Shown here: in pieces, positions 18,063 to 26,428 of the stretch
Position numbering within the stretch: position 1 is the stretch's first letter
Layout of the letters: every line of letters starts with the position of its first letter
Assembly: GCF_900094575.1 (NCBI RefSeq)
Contig: NZ_FMAE01000006.1
Coordinates: 434,001-498,000 of the forward strand
Reading direction: 5' to 3'
From: Bradyrhizobium yuanmingense
GTDB lineage: Bacteria > Pseudomonadota > Alphaproteobacteria > Rhizobiales > Xanthobacteraceae
DNA: 64,000 nucleotides
The notes under the pieces: generated by a model
The model's database searches: none
Told to the model about the DNA's origin: nothing
What the model saw: only the letters and a program-made list of their open reading frames with translations
Made by a program: the position numbers and the translations under genes

Positions 18063-18210
18063 CCTTCTCCCCTTGTGGGAGAAGGTGGCGCGAAGCGCCG
18101 GATGAGGGGTTGTCTCCGCACATTCAATCGAAAATTGGATTCGCGGATAGAACCCCTCACCCGTCTCGCCGCTACGCGGCGAGCCACCCTCTCCCACAAG
18201 GGGAGAGGGA
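18063..18210. repeat. intergenic inverted repeat, family A copy 3
   Basis: About 148 bases starting CCTTCTCCCCTTGTGGGAG and ending CTCTCCCACAAGGGGAG, with GCGCGAAGCGCC and GCCGCTACGCGGC palindromes inside. It lies between convergent genes. The first 45 or so bases are nearly identical to those of the copy at 62644. Confidence 0.88.
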
Positions 18211-18217
18211 AACATCA

Positions 18218-18457
18218 TCACCCGAACCTGACCCCGATCCGCTTTTCCTTGCGCCAGACCACCGTGCAGGTCCGATGCGTGCCGTCGGGCTGGACGAACA
18301 GGGTGAAATGATCGGGAATGCCGACGGGGCTGGCGACGTCGAGTGCGGCGCCGGTATCGGAGAGATTGCGGACGGTGCAGTCGATCGCGCCGCCGCCGAA
18401 CTCGATCGTTCCGGCCTTCAGCACGCGATGTCGGGCCTTGTCGCGTCGCTCGTCCAT
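18218..18457 (-). CDS. single-domain PilZ protein (c-di-GMP receptor)
   Basis: A 79-residue cytoplasmic protein made only of a PilZ domain. Both ligand motifs are intact: RxxxR (RDKAR, residues 5-9) and N/DxSxxG (NLSDTG, about 32-37). PilZ domains bind cyclic di-GMP and pass the signal to a partner protein. No partner is adjacent; the chemoreceptor lies 2 kb away on the same strand but is separated by the CorC-type gene. The gene stands alone, with a family A repeat after its stop. Confidence 0.88.
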   Translation of the reverse strand: MDERRDKARHRVLKAGTIEFGGGAIDCTVRNLSDTGAALDVASPVGIPDHFTLFVQPDGTHRTCTVVWRKEKRIGVRFG

Positions 18458-18555
18458 GGGGCGAATCTACACCCAAAGTTGAACCAGCCGTTAAACCCTA
18501 CCCTCCGCTCTCGGCAATTTGAGGTCCCTGGCCTACGGCAGCCGCAGCCCGCATC

Positions 18556-20181
18556 TTACAACGCCGGCTGGAACGTCTCGGCGCGCGCCATCTGCCAGGC
18601 GTCGCGGAACCGCGGGTCTTCCGTGCCTTCGAGCAGCTCGCCCGGACGCAGCGCCGGATAGAGCTGCGCGAACGACTTCACCTGGGTCGTCGACGTCCGT
18701 TGGCTGAAATGGATCGGCCGCAGCTGCTGCGGATGTTCGAGCCCGGCCGCGGCGATCAGCTCGGTCAGCGAGTGCAGCGTGGCGTGGTGATAATTGTGCA
18801 CGCGGTCGATCTTGAGCGGCACGTAGAGCGCGCGCGCCCGCGTCGGGTCCTGCGTCGCCACGCCGGTCGGGCAGCGGTCGGTGTGGCAGCTCAACGACTG
18901 GATGCAGCCGAGCGAGAACATGAAGCCGCGCGCCGAATTGCACCAATCGGCGCCGATCGCCATGGCGCGCGCCATGTCGAAGGCGGTCGCGATCTTGCCG
19001 GAGGCGCCGATCTTGATGCGGTCGCGCGCATTGATGCCGACCAGCGCGTTGTGGACGAAATTGACGCCCTCGCGCATCGGCATCCCCAGATGATCCATGA
19101 ACTCAAGCGGCGCGGCACCGGTGCCGCCCTCATTGCCGTCGACGACGATGAAATCAGGATAGATTCCGGTCTGCAGCATCGCCTTGCAGATCGCCAGGAA
19201 CTCCCAGGGATGGCCGATGCAGAGCTTGAAGCCGGCCGGCTTGCCGCCCGAAAGGCGGCGCATCTCGGCGATGAACTGCATCATGCCCACGGGCGTCGAG
19301 AAGGCGCGGTGCGAGGCCGGCGAGATGCAGTCCTCGCCCATGGCGACGCCGCGGATCTTGGAGATCTCCTCGGAGACCTTGGCCGCCGGCAGCACGCCGC
19401 CATGGCCGGGCTTGGCACCCTGGCTGACCTTGAGCTCGACCATCTTGATCTGGTCGTCGCCGGCGACGCGCGCGAACGCTTCGGGATCGAAGCTGCCGTC
19501 GAGATGACGGCAGCCGAAATAGCCCGAGCCGATCTCCCAGATGATGTCGCCGCCCATCTCGCGGTGATAGGGGCTGACGCCGCCCTCGCCGGTGTCGTGG
19601 GCGAAACCACCCTTTTTGGCGCCGGCATTCAGCGCGCGCACGGCGTTGGGGCTGAGCGCGCCAAAACTCATCGCCGAGATGTTGAACACCGAGGCCGAAT
19701 AGGGCTTTGCGCAGTCCGGCCCACCGATCACCACACGGAATTTCTCCGTGGCATGCGCCTTCGGCGAGACCGAGTGATGCATCCACTCATAGCCCTCGCG
19801 ATAGACGTCCTCCTGTGTGCCGAAAGGACGCTTGTCGAGCTCCATCTTGGCGCGCTGATAGACCACCGCGCGGGTGTCGCGCGAGAACGGCATGCCGTCC
19901 TTCTCGCTCTCGAAGAAATATTGCCGCATCTCGGGGCGAATCTCTTCGAGCAGGAAGCGGATATGCGCCGAAATCGGGTAGTTGCGCAGCACCGCGTGGC
20001 TCTTCTGCAGAAGATCGCGGACGCCGAGCAGGGTCAGCGCGCCGAAGATCAGGATCGGAATCAGCAGGATGTCGAAGATCTTGCCGTCGGAGATGCCGAT
20101 GCCGATCAGGAGCGCGGTGACCACCGCGCAGATCGTCAGCACGATGAAGCGCGGCGAGAAGGGCAGCAGCAGGGTTTCCAT
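18556..20181 (-). CDS. membrane-anchored FMN glutamate-synthase-like protein
   Basis: A 541-residue protein with two N-terminal membrane helices (about residues 8-50), followed by the FMN-binding central domain of glutamate synthase. It has SAMSFGALS, GEGGVSPYHREMGGD, VELKVSQGAKPGHGG, DGNEGGTGAAP and the iron-sulfur cysteines CIQSLSCHTDRC (3Fe-4S type spacing). It lacks the amidotransferase and the GltD flavin subunit, so it is a stand-alone GltS-like oxidoreductase rather than a full glutamate synthase. GGAGGGG lies five bases before the ATG at 20181, which fixes the start. A ferredoxin-NADP reductase gene follows upstream on the same strand and could supply electrons; that is inference. Confidence 0.88.
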   Translation of the reverse strand: METLLLPFSPRFIVLTICAVVTALLIGIGISDGKIFDILLIPILIFGALTLLGVRDLLQKSHAVLRNYPISAHIRFLLEEIRPEMRQYFFESEKDGMPFSRDTRAVVYQRAKMELDKRPFGTQEDVYREGYEWMHHSVSPKAHATEKFRVVIGGPDCAKPYSASVFNISAMSFGALSPNAVRALNAGAKKGGFAHDTGEGGVSPYHREMGGDIIWEIGSGYFGCRHLDGSFDPEAFARVAGDDQIKMVELKVSQGAKPGHGGVLPAAKVSEEISKIRGVAMGEDCISPASHRAFSTPVGMMQFIAEMRRLSGGKPAGFKLCIGHPWEFLAICKAMLQTGIYPDFIVVDGNEGGTGAAPLEFMDHLGMPMREGVNFVHNALVGINARDRIKIGASGKIATAFDMARAMAIGADWCNSARGFMFSLGCIQSLSCHTDRCPTGVATQDPTRARALYVPLKIDRVHNYHHATLHSLTELIAAAGLEHPQQLRPIHFSQRTSTTQVKSFAQLYPALRPGELLEGTEDPRFRDAWQMARAETFQPAL

Positions 20182-20616
20182 GATCCCCTCCTCCGCCAGC
20201 GGCAGGCGTTTCGGGGATGCATGCGTCTTGTTGTCGTCGGCCACGATTCCGATCCTCTCGCCAGCAGAAGGCGTCACGATACGCCCGCGCCTGTCATACG
20301 GATATGACGCCGCCCTTGTTTCAGGCTAGCGAATTCGGCCGAGACAAATCAATCAGCCGGATGGACGGATTTTGCGGTGCAGCAGAGGGAGGAGGCGACA
20401 GCCGCCACTGAAACTCAGTTGTCGTCCCGGGCAAGCGTCAGCGCAGACCCGGGATCCATAACCACGGGATTACGTGGTGAAAGAAAGCTGTCACTCCGAG
20501 CCGTCGCATAACCACGTCCTGTGGCTATGGGTCCCGGATCGGCGCGCGCTTGGGGCGCGCTTGTCCGGGAGGACGAGTGAGTGTGGCGCGCGATCGCGCC
20601 ACTTCCTCAGCAAAAC
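20182..20616. other. gene-free region with a long imperfect palindrome
   Basis: About 435 bases between two leftward genes. The right half (20421-20575) is a repeat element described separately. The left half should carry the promoter of the glutamate-synthase-like gene, but no consensus was confidently seen. Confidence 0.5.
20421..20575. repeat. intergenic palindromic repeat, family C (long form)
   Basis: About 155 bases with outer arms GTCGTCCCGGGCAAGC and GCTTGTCCGGGAGGACG, and inner arms ACCCGGGATCCATAACCAC and GTGGCTATGGGTCCCGG. It can fold into a long stem and lies after the ferredoxin-NADP reductase stop. Confidence 0.8.
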
Positions 20617-21390
20617 TCAGCGCTCGACGAAGGCCTTCTCGATCACGAAATGGCCGGGCTTGTTGCCGCTTCCTTCGACGAAGTCGCGGCTCTCGAACAT
20701 CTGCTTCAGCTCTTCCAGCATCGCCGGGCTGCCGCACATCATGATGCGGTCGGTTGCGATGTCGAGCGGGCCCTGCCCGATGTCGTTGAAGATCTGCTCG
20801 GAGCTGATGAGGTCGGTGATGCGGCCGCGATTCCGGAACGGCTCGCGGGTCACGGTCGGATAATAGACGAGCTTATCCGCGAGCAGCTCGCCGAACAGCT
20901 CATCCTCGCGCAGGGTCGCGACCAGCTTCTCGCCATAGGCGAGCTCGGAGACCTGGCGGCAGCCATGCACGAGCACGATGGACTCGAACTGGTCGTAGAC
21001 CTCGGGGTCCTTGATCAGGCTGGCGAAGGGCGCAAGGCCGGTGCCGGTCGAGAGCAGCATCAGCCGCTTGCCGGGAAGCAGGTTGTCGGTGATCAGCGTG
21101 CCGGTCGCCTTGCGGCCGACCAGGATGGTGTCGCCTTCCTTGATCTTCTGCAGGCGCGAGGTCAACGGACCGTCCTGCACCTTGATCGAGAAGAACTCGA
21201 GTTCTTCCTCGTGGTTGGCGCTCGCCATGCTGTAGGCCCGCAGCAGCGGCCGGCCATCGACCTCGAGGCCGATCATGGCGAACTGGCCGTTCTGGAACCG
21301 GAAGCCGGTATCGCGGGTGGCGCGGAAGCTGAACAGCGTGTCGGTCCAGTGGTGGACGGAAAGAACCTTCTCTCGGTAAAACGCGCTCAT
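20617..21390 (-). CDS. fpr: ferredoxin-NADP(+) reductase
   Basis: A 257-residue FAD enzyme that moves electrons between NADPH and ferredoxin or flavodoxin. The FAD-binding RAYSMAS motif (about residue 52), the NADP-binding STGTGLAPFASLI stretch (about 113) and the CGSPAMLEELK block near the C-terminus are all present. Length matches the bacterial Fpr class. The ATG at 21390 is preferred because the longer frame adds 27 residues unlike the family. It is transcribed alone; the ATP-grasp gene is divergent. Confidence 0.93.
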   Translation of the reverse strand: MSAFYREKVLSVHHWTDTLFSFRATRDTGFRFQNGQFAMIGLEVDGRPLLRAYSMASANHEEELEFFSIKVQDGPLTSRLQKIKEGDTILVGRKATGTLITDNLLPGKRLMLLSTGTGLAPFASLIKDPEVYDQFESIVLVHGCRQVSELAYGEKLVATLREDELFGELLADKLVYYPTVTREPFRNRGRITDLISSEQIFNDIGQGPLDIATDRIMMCGSPAMLEELKQMFESRDFVEGSGNKPGHFVIEKAFVER

Positions 21391-21762
21391 GATTCTCGAT
21401 ATTCCGAATAACTGCGGTTTTAGGGCAAAAGCGTTGCCCGGCCCTGAAATCGGGGCGGCACCATTTGCCATGGCGGAGGATTTCGCGTGTGTGATCTACG
21501 CCATTGAGACCAATAATCAACCTCGTTTCGGATGCAATTGATGCCGGTCAAACGGCATTTGCGGCAGAACTGGTCACATCATTAAGGAATCTGCTGCCTG
21601 GCGCGCGTGGAGGATAATTTCTTTTCCCTCCCGGCCTTCATTGCAGCACTTAATTTCCGGCGCGCTCGCAAGAATTTCATTAAGAATAGCTCTGATTTTC
21701 AGCCGGTTTGGCGCCGATGCCCGCATTTTTGCGGCTTTTGGCGACAGGAATGACGAAACACC
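21391..21762. other. divergent intergenic region, no gene seen
   Basis: About 370 bases between the divergent fpr and ATP-grasp genes, relatively AT-rich near 21640-21700 (AATTTCATTAAGAATAGC). It must hold two promoters, but no consensus boxes were assigned and no repeat was recognised. Confidence 0.5.
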
Positions 21763-22557
21763 ATGGCAAGCGGCGAGCGGATCTTCGTTCAGGCGATCAG
21801 GCGGTATTGCGCCGAGAGGGGCATCGCGGTCGATGTCCGCTCCGACGGCTGGCTGATCGCAATGCGCCGGGGGCCGCGGCGCCGTTTCGCCTTCGGCTAC
21901 GACATCGGCCTCAACAGCGCCATCGCCCATCGCCTCGCCAATGACAAATCGGCCACCGCCGAGGCGCTGACGCTGGCGGAGGTGCCCTGCGTTCCGCATC
22001 GGCTGTTCCTCAACCCGAAGCTGGGCGTGCATGTCGCCGGCGCCGATTGGCGCGAGGGGATGCTGGCGCAGCTTGCCCAAAACCCGCAGGGCGTGGTGGT
22101 GAAGCCGAACGAGGGGACATCAGGGCGATCGGTGTTCAAGGTGACGACGGAGGCGGAGCTCAACCGGGCGGCCAGCGAGGTCTTTTCGATGAGTACGGGG
22201 CTCGTGATCTCGCCCTTTGTCGCGATCGAGGAGGAGGTCCGCGTGGTCCTGCTCGATGACATGCCGCTCGTCGTCTACAGCAAGCAGCGCGGCTCGGATT
22301 GGCGGCACAATCTCGATGCCGGCGCAAAGCCGGTGTTGCTGGAGGACGGCGAAGTCCGCGCGGCCTGCGCAAAGCTCGCGATCGATGCCGCGTGCGCCAT
22401 CAGCATCGTCTTTGCTTCGATCGACGTGGTTCGCGTGAACGGCGAATGGAAGGTGCTCGAGATCAATTCCGGCGTGATGATGGAGGCGCTGGGCAAGCTG
22501 CACCCGGAGCTGGTGCAGGCGACGTATGACGCGGCGCTCGACCGGGTGTTTGCGTGA
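21763..22557 (+). CDS. orphan RimK-like ATP-grasp protein
   Basis: A 264-residue protein with an ATP-grasp core. It has a lysine and glycine-rich loop in VVVKPNEGTSGRSVFKV (about residues 110-126), LVISPFVAIEEEVRVVLLDD (the adenine-binding and metal region) and the late Mg2+ ligands in WKVLEINSG. The closest families are RimK and the C-terminal half of cyanophycin synthetase, which ligate an amino acid to a carboxylate. The N-terminal 80 residues are short and unlike RimK. No substrate-peptide gene or transporter is adjacent, so function is open. Confidence 0.78.
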   Translation: MASGERIFVQAIRRYCAERGIAVDVRSDGWLIAMRRGPRRRFAFGYDIGLNSAIAHRLANDKSATAEALTLAEVPCVPHRLFLNPKLGVHVAGADWREGMLAQLAQNPQGVVVKPNEGTSGRSVFKVTTEAELNRAASEVFSMSTGLVISPFVAIEEEVRVVLLDDMPLVVYSKQRGSDWRHNLDAGAKPVLLEDGEVRAACAKLAIDAACAISIVFASIDVVRVNGEWKVLEINSGVMMEALGKLHPELVQATYDAALDRVFA

Positions 22558-22739
22558 CGCTCTGAGCGCCAAGCGCAAGCTGCAACCCCTTCTGCGTGCG
22601 GCCGCGTTTTCAGGATGTTCCCGTTGTGAAATGGAAAGCGGCGATCTAGCCTTCATGCAGCGCACGACGCATGCGGCTTGCACGCTTTCCTTGCGGCGGC
22701 TGCATCAATGATCGTCAAGCAACTGAAAAGGGAAACGCC

Positions 22740-23747
22740 ATGAGCGGCAACATCAATCGCCAGATCCTGCTGGTGGAGAAGCCCAGCGGCAAGCTCGGTC
22801 CCGAACATTTCAGGATGGTCGAGGGCGCGATGCCGGAGCCGAAGGACGGCGAGGCCTTGCTGCGTGTGCGCTATATCTCGCTCGACGCAGCCAACCGCGC
22901 CTGGATGCACGGCGCGACCTATCGTTCCGCCGTCGAAGCCAACAGTGTCATGGCCGGCGGCGCCATCGCCGAGGTCGTCAACTCGAAGGCAGCGGGGCTT
23001 GCGCCCGGCGATATCGTATTCGGCGACACCGGCTGGCAGGAATTTGCCGCCGTGCCGGCGAAGCATCTGACCAAGATGCCGAAGCTCGAGCCGATGACGC
23101 ACCTGCTCAGCGTGTTCGGCATCGCCGGCCTCACCGCTTATTTCGGCCTGCTTGAGATCGGCAAGCCCAAAGAGGGCGAGACGGTCGTGGTCTCCGCAGC
23201 CGCAGGCTCGGTCGGCTCGATCGTCGGACAGATCGCCAAGATCAGGGGATGCCGCGTCGTCGGCATCGCCGGCGGCGCCGACAAGTGCAACTGGCTGACC
23301 TCCGAGCTCGGCTTCGATGCCGCCGTGGACTACAAGGATGGCGCGGTGTTCAAGACGCTGCGCGCAGCGGCGCCTGATGGCATCGACGTCTATTTCGACA
23401 ATGTCGGCGGCGACATCCTCGAAGCCTGCCTGCCGCAGATGAACAATTACGGCCGCATCGCCTGTTGTGGCGCGATCTCGCAATATGACGGCGCGCCTGC
23501 CGCACATGGCCCGCGCGGCGTGCCCGGCCTGATCGTGGTGAAGCGGCTGACCATGCAGGGCTTCATCGTGATGGACTACATGAAGGACAGCGAGCGCGCG
23601 CTCGCCGATCTCCAGGCTTGGGTGAAATCCGGCAAGCTCAAGGTGCAGGAGGACATTCTCGATGGACTTGAGACCACGCCGAAAGCGCTGATTGGATTGC
23701 TCGCAGGCGAGAACCGCGGCAAGCGCATGGTGAGACTGACGACGTAG
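22740..23747 (+). CDS. NADP-dependent medium-chain (CurA/PTGR-like) reductase
   Basis: A 335-residue zinc-independent MDR enzyme. The nucleotide-binding motif AAAGSVGSIVGQIAKI is near residue 158, with GIAGGADKCNWL after it and YFDNVGG in the catalytic domain. It belongs to the leukotriene B4 dehydrogenase/curcumin reductase type, which reduces alpha,beta-unsaturated carbonyls with NADPH. The ATG at 22740 has AAAAGGGAAA upstream. It appears monocistronic. Confidence 0.9.
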   Translation: MSGNINRQILLVEKPSGKLGPEHFRMVEGAMPEPKDGEALLRVRYISLDAANRAWMHGATYRSAVEANSVMAGGAIAEVVNSKAAGLAPGDIVFGDTGWQEFAAVPAKHLTKMPKLEPMTHLLSVFGIAGLTAYFGLLEIGKPKEGETVVVSAAAGSVGSIVGQIAKIRGCRVVGIAGGADKCNWLTSELGFDAAVDYKDGAVFKTLRAAAPDGIDVYFDNVGGDILEACLPQMNNYGRIACCGAISQYDGAPAAHGPRGVPGLIVVKRLTMQGFIVMDYMKDSERALADLQAWVKSGKLKVQEDILDGLETTPKALIGLLAGENRGKRMVRLTT

Positions 23748-23894
23748 TCGCGCCCCAATTGCGCCGCCATAATTGACTTGCGGTAGAGGCCGAAGCGGCC
23801 AAAGATGCCGCTCGCGAGCTGACCCTCGCGACGATTGCGCTTGCATATTTTTTCAGGATGGTCGGCGTTCCCGATCGGGCAGGAATTCATTCAA

Positions 23895-24728
23895 ATGTTC
23901 AAAAGGTTGAAGCATGCATCGACGCGCGCGGCGTTGCTGGCGACAGCACTCTTCGCAACTGCAACAGGAGCGTTCGCGCAGACCGAGGCCCAGAAAAGCA
24001 CGATCCGGTCCGCATGCCGCTCGGACTTCATGGCGCATTGCTCGAGCGTGACGCCTGGCGGAGTGGAGGCGTATCAATGCCTCGCCAAGAACATGTCGAG
24101 CCTGTCGTCGGGCTGCCAGGCTGCGGTTCGCGCGGTCGAACCGGCCGCCGCGCCGAAGACCGAAGCAGCGCCCGCCAAATCTGAACCGGCCAAATCTGAA
24201 CCGGCCAAGTCTGAACCGGCCAAAACGGAAGCGGCGCCGGCTGCCGCGCCAGCTTCCAAGCCGGGAGCGGCGGCCGCGCCGAAGGCAGCAGCAGCAAAGC
24301 AGCCGAGCCCCGCGCAGGTTTCCGCGATCAAGAGCGCCTGCCGCGGCGATTATCCCAAGGTCTGCGCCAGCGTGCCGCCCGGCGGCGCGCCCGCGCTCGA
24401 ATGCCTGGAGAAGAACAAGGCGAAGGTGTCGGCCGGTTGCGCCAAGGCGGTGAATGCGGCTTTCGGTGGCGGAGCGGCCGCGCCTGCTTCCGCTGCTGCA
24501 CCGGCCGCAGAGGCGGCGCCTGCCGCGGCTCCGGCCGCCATCGTGCTGCGGCCATTGCTGCCGCGCGAAGAGCTGTTCATCGTGCGGTCAGCTTGCGGCG
24601 CCGATATCCGCACGCTCTGCGCCGGCGTGGCGCCCGGCGGCGGCCGGATCATCCAATGCATTTCCAACCGGGCGGCATCGCTCTCGCCGGCCTGCAAGGA
24701 GGTGCTCGCGCCTTTCGCGGCGCGATGA
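23895..24728 (+). CDS. exported three-repeat cysteine-rich protein with Ala/Pro linkers
   Basis: A 277-residue exported protein. After a signal peptide (ending GAFAQ, about residue 29) come three modules of about 40 residues with the pattern SAC-x3-D-x4-C-x5-PGG-x6-C-x10-C: SACRSDFMAHC near 38, SACRGDYPKVC near 148, SACGADIRTLC near 235. This is the cysteine-rich repeat pattern of GLG1-type proteins, with four cysteines per module, probably in disulfides. The modules are joined by Ala/Pro/Lys/Glu-rich linkers; the first linker contains the AKSEP tandem repeat at 24174-24233. Function is unknown. The ATG at 23895 opens on the signal peptide. Confidence 0.82.
   Translation: MFKRLKHASTRAALLATALFATATGAFAQTEAQKSTIRSACRSDFMAHCSSVTPGGVEAYQCLAKNMSSLSSGCQAAVRAVEPAAAPKTEAAPAKSEPAKSEPAKSEPAKTEAAPAAAPASKPGAAAAPKAAAAKQPSPAQVSAIKSACRGDYPKVCASVPPGGAPALECLEKNKAKVSAGCAKAVNAAFGGGAAAPASAAAPAAEAAPAAAPAAIVLRPLLPREELFIVRSACGADIRTLCAGVAPGGGRIIQCISNRAASLSPACKEVLAPFAAR
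24174..24233 (+). repeat. 15-bp in-frame tandem repeat (4 units)
   Basis: Four consecutive 15-base units: two identical GCCAAATCTGAACCG, one with AAG for AAA, and a diverged GCCAAAACGGAAGCG. They encode AKSEP x3 plus AKTEA in the linker of the cysteine-rich protein. Copy number may vary by slippage. Confidence 0.9.
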
Positions 24729-24861
24729 GACCGAGCGAGCTTAATTCGTCCGCGGCATGAATTGCGGTGCGTGACGCAAAGGTTTTCGCGTGCTGAGGCG
24801 TAAACTAACCGATCCTTGTTTGAAAGGCCGCTACGACCACGACAAGCCCCGGGAGGACAAC

Positions 24862-25077
24862 ATGCGTTCATTGCTGCTCGTTGCTTCTGCGCTTCTGGCT
24901 TTCGCCGCCACCATGACCTTCGAGACCACCGACGCCAACGCGGTGGTATGCGCGCGCGGCGTCGTTCGCGCCGGCTGCGCCGGCCCGAATGCAGCCGTGG
25001 TCGTCCGCAAGCCGGTGCCGGCGGTCCGCTGCACCAGGGTTCTTGTGAACGGGGTCTATGTGAAGCGCTGCGTCTGA
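24862..25077 (+). CDS. small exported cysteine-containing protein
   Basis: A 71-residue protein with a signal peptide (MRSLLLVASALLAFAATMTF ... ANA, about residues 1-27) and a short mature part holding four cysteines (VVCARG, RAGCAG, AVRCTR, VKRCV). GGGAGGAC six bases before the ATG at 24862 fixes the start. No known domain; Val/Arg-rich small periplasmic proteins of this type recur in Bradyrhizobium-like genomes. Function is unknown. Confidence 0.78.
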   Translation: MRSLLLVASALLAFAATMTFETTDANAVVCARGVVRAGCAGPNAAVVVRKPVPAVRCTRVLVNGVYVKRCV

Positions 25078-25215
25078 CGCTCCGGTGGCCAATCCGCCCC
25101 GGTTTGGCTATGATTCGCACCTGACAGTTTCGGACGCGCACGAGCGTGTCCGGACATGTGCTTTGGCGTGCCGCGCGCTGGCAATAATTCCGCTGGCGCC
25201 GGACACCGGAGCACA

Positions 25216-25250
25216 TTAGTCTACCCCTAGATAGTAAGTATACTGTCAAT
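25216..25250 (+). promoter_or_regulatory. promoter/operator of the hydroxylase-ligase operon
   Basis: TTAGTC (25216-25221), a 17-base gap and TATACT (25239-25244) form a sigma-70-like promoter. The -10 lies inside the palindrome AGTATACT (25237-25244), followed by GTCAAT. The stretch CCTAGAT-N4-AGTATACTGTCAAT recurs exactly at 29486-29510, upstream of the gentisate dioxygenase gene. A MarR-type operator is inferred. Confidence 0.65.
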
Positions 25251-25264
25251 TAGGGAGGCAGACG

Positions 25265-26428
25265 TTGCGGATCGCCGTGATTGGCGGGGGGCCCGGTGGG
25301 CTCTACTTCGCCTATCTCTGGAAGAAGCGTCACCCCGAGGATCAGGTCGACCTGTTCGAACAGAACCCGGCCGACGCGACCTGGGGCTTTGGCGTCGTGT
25401 TCTCCGACCAGGCGCTGGAGTTCCTGCGCACGGACGACCCCGATACGGTCGATGCGATCGCCCCGCACATGGAGAGCTGGGAGAACATCACGCTGCACCT
25501 GCATGGCGACAGCGTCGCCATCGACGGCGTCGGCTTCTCATCGATCGGGCGACTGGATCTGCTCAGATTCCTGCAGCAGCGCGCGCTCGATGTCGGCGTG
25601 ACCCCGCGCTTCGACACGCAGATCCAGGCGATCGACCAGCTCAACGGCCACGATCTGATCGTCGCCGCCGACGGGCTGAACTCGCTGGTGCGCCGCGCCT
25701 ATGAGGGCGATTTCGGGACGTCGCTGTCCTACTCATCCAACAAGTTCGTCTGGTACGGCACCTCGAAACGCTTCGACACGCTGTCGCAGACTTTCGTGAA
25801 GACCGAACGCGGCGCCTTCAACGCCCATCACTACCGCTATTCGCCGACCATGAGCACCTTCCTGGTCGAATGCGATTACGCCACCTGGCAGGCCTATGGG
25901 TTCGCCTACAAGGACGTCGAGCAGTCCAAGGGCGTCTGCGAGGAGGTGTTCGCCGACACGCTCGGCGGCCATTGCCTCGTCTCCAACAAATCGGTCTGGC
26001 GCAATTTTCCCTGGATCTGGAACGAGCACTGGTCGTTCAAGAACATGGTGCTGCTCGGCGACGCCCTGCATTCGGCGCATTTCTCGATCGGCTCGGGCAC
26101 ACGGCTCGCGATCGAGGACGCCATCGCCCTCGTCAAGGCGCTGGAGTCGGATGCGCATCTTGCGACCGCGCTGCATCGCTATCAGGCCGCGCGCAAGCCC
26201 ATCGTGCAGAAGCTCGTCAACGCGGCGCGCACCAGTGCGTTCTGGTACGAACATTTCGCCGAGCACATGAAGCTTCCCCTGATGGACTTCGCCTACAGCT
26301 ACATCACCCGCTCCGGCCGCATCGACGATTCCCGGCTGCGTGCGATGTCGCCGGCCTTCATGGCTCGCTACGAGGCGGCCAGGAACGCCGGAGACGGCGC
26401 CGAAGACAAGGGCGGAGATGCGGCATGA
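25265..26428 (+). CDS. FAD-dependent aryl-CoA hydroxylase (salicylyl-CoA 5-hydroxylase-like)
   Basis: A 387-residue flavoprotein monooxygenase. It has an N-terminal FAD motif (IGGGPGGLYFAYL), a mid-protein DG motif region (LIVAADGLNSLVRRAYEG) and the second FAD motif LLGDALHSAHFSIGSGTRLAIEDA. It resembles salicylyl-CoA 5-hydroxylases and the monooxygenase half of 2-aminobenzoyl-CoA enzymes, which act on CoA thioesters. The start is a TTG at 25265 with GGGAGG seven bases before it. Its stop overlaps the ligase start as ATGA, and gentisate dioxygenase lies in the same cluster. I therefore infer a salicylyl-CoA to gentisyl-CoA step. Confidence 0.8.
   Translation: MRIAVIGGGPGGLYFAYLWKKRHPEDQVDLFEQNPADATWGFGVVFSDQALEFLRTDDPDTVDAIAPHMESWENITLHLHGDSVAIDGVGFSSIGRLDLLRFLQQRALDVGVTPRFDTQIQAIDQLNGHDLIVAADGLNSLVRRAYEGDFGTSLSYSSNKFVWYGTSKRFDTLSQTFVKTERGAFNAHHYRYSPTMSTFLVECDYATWQAYGFAYKDVEQSKGVCEEVFADTLGGHCLVSNKSVWRNFPWIWNEHWSFKNMVLLGDALHSAHFSIGSGTRLAIEDAIALVKALESDAHLATALHRYQAARKPIVQKLVNAARTSAFWYEHFAEHMKLPLMDFAYSYITRSGRIDDSRLRAMSPAFMARYEAARNAGDGAEDKGGDAA

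Noticed and set aside
18700..20307. A 535-codon open frame on the plus strand
   Set aside because: Antisense to the glutamate-synthase-like gene, which has clear motifs; the shadow has low-complexity composition and no start signal.
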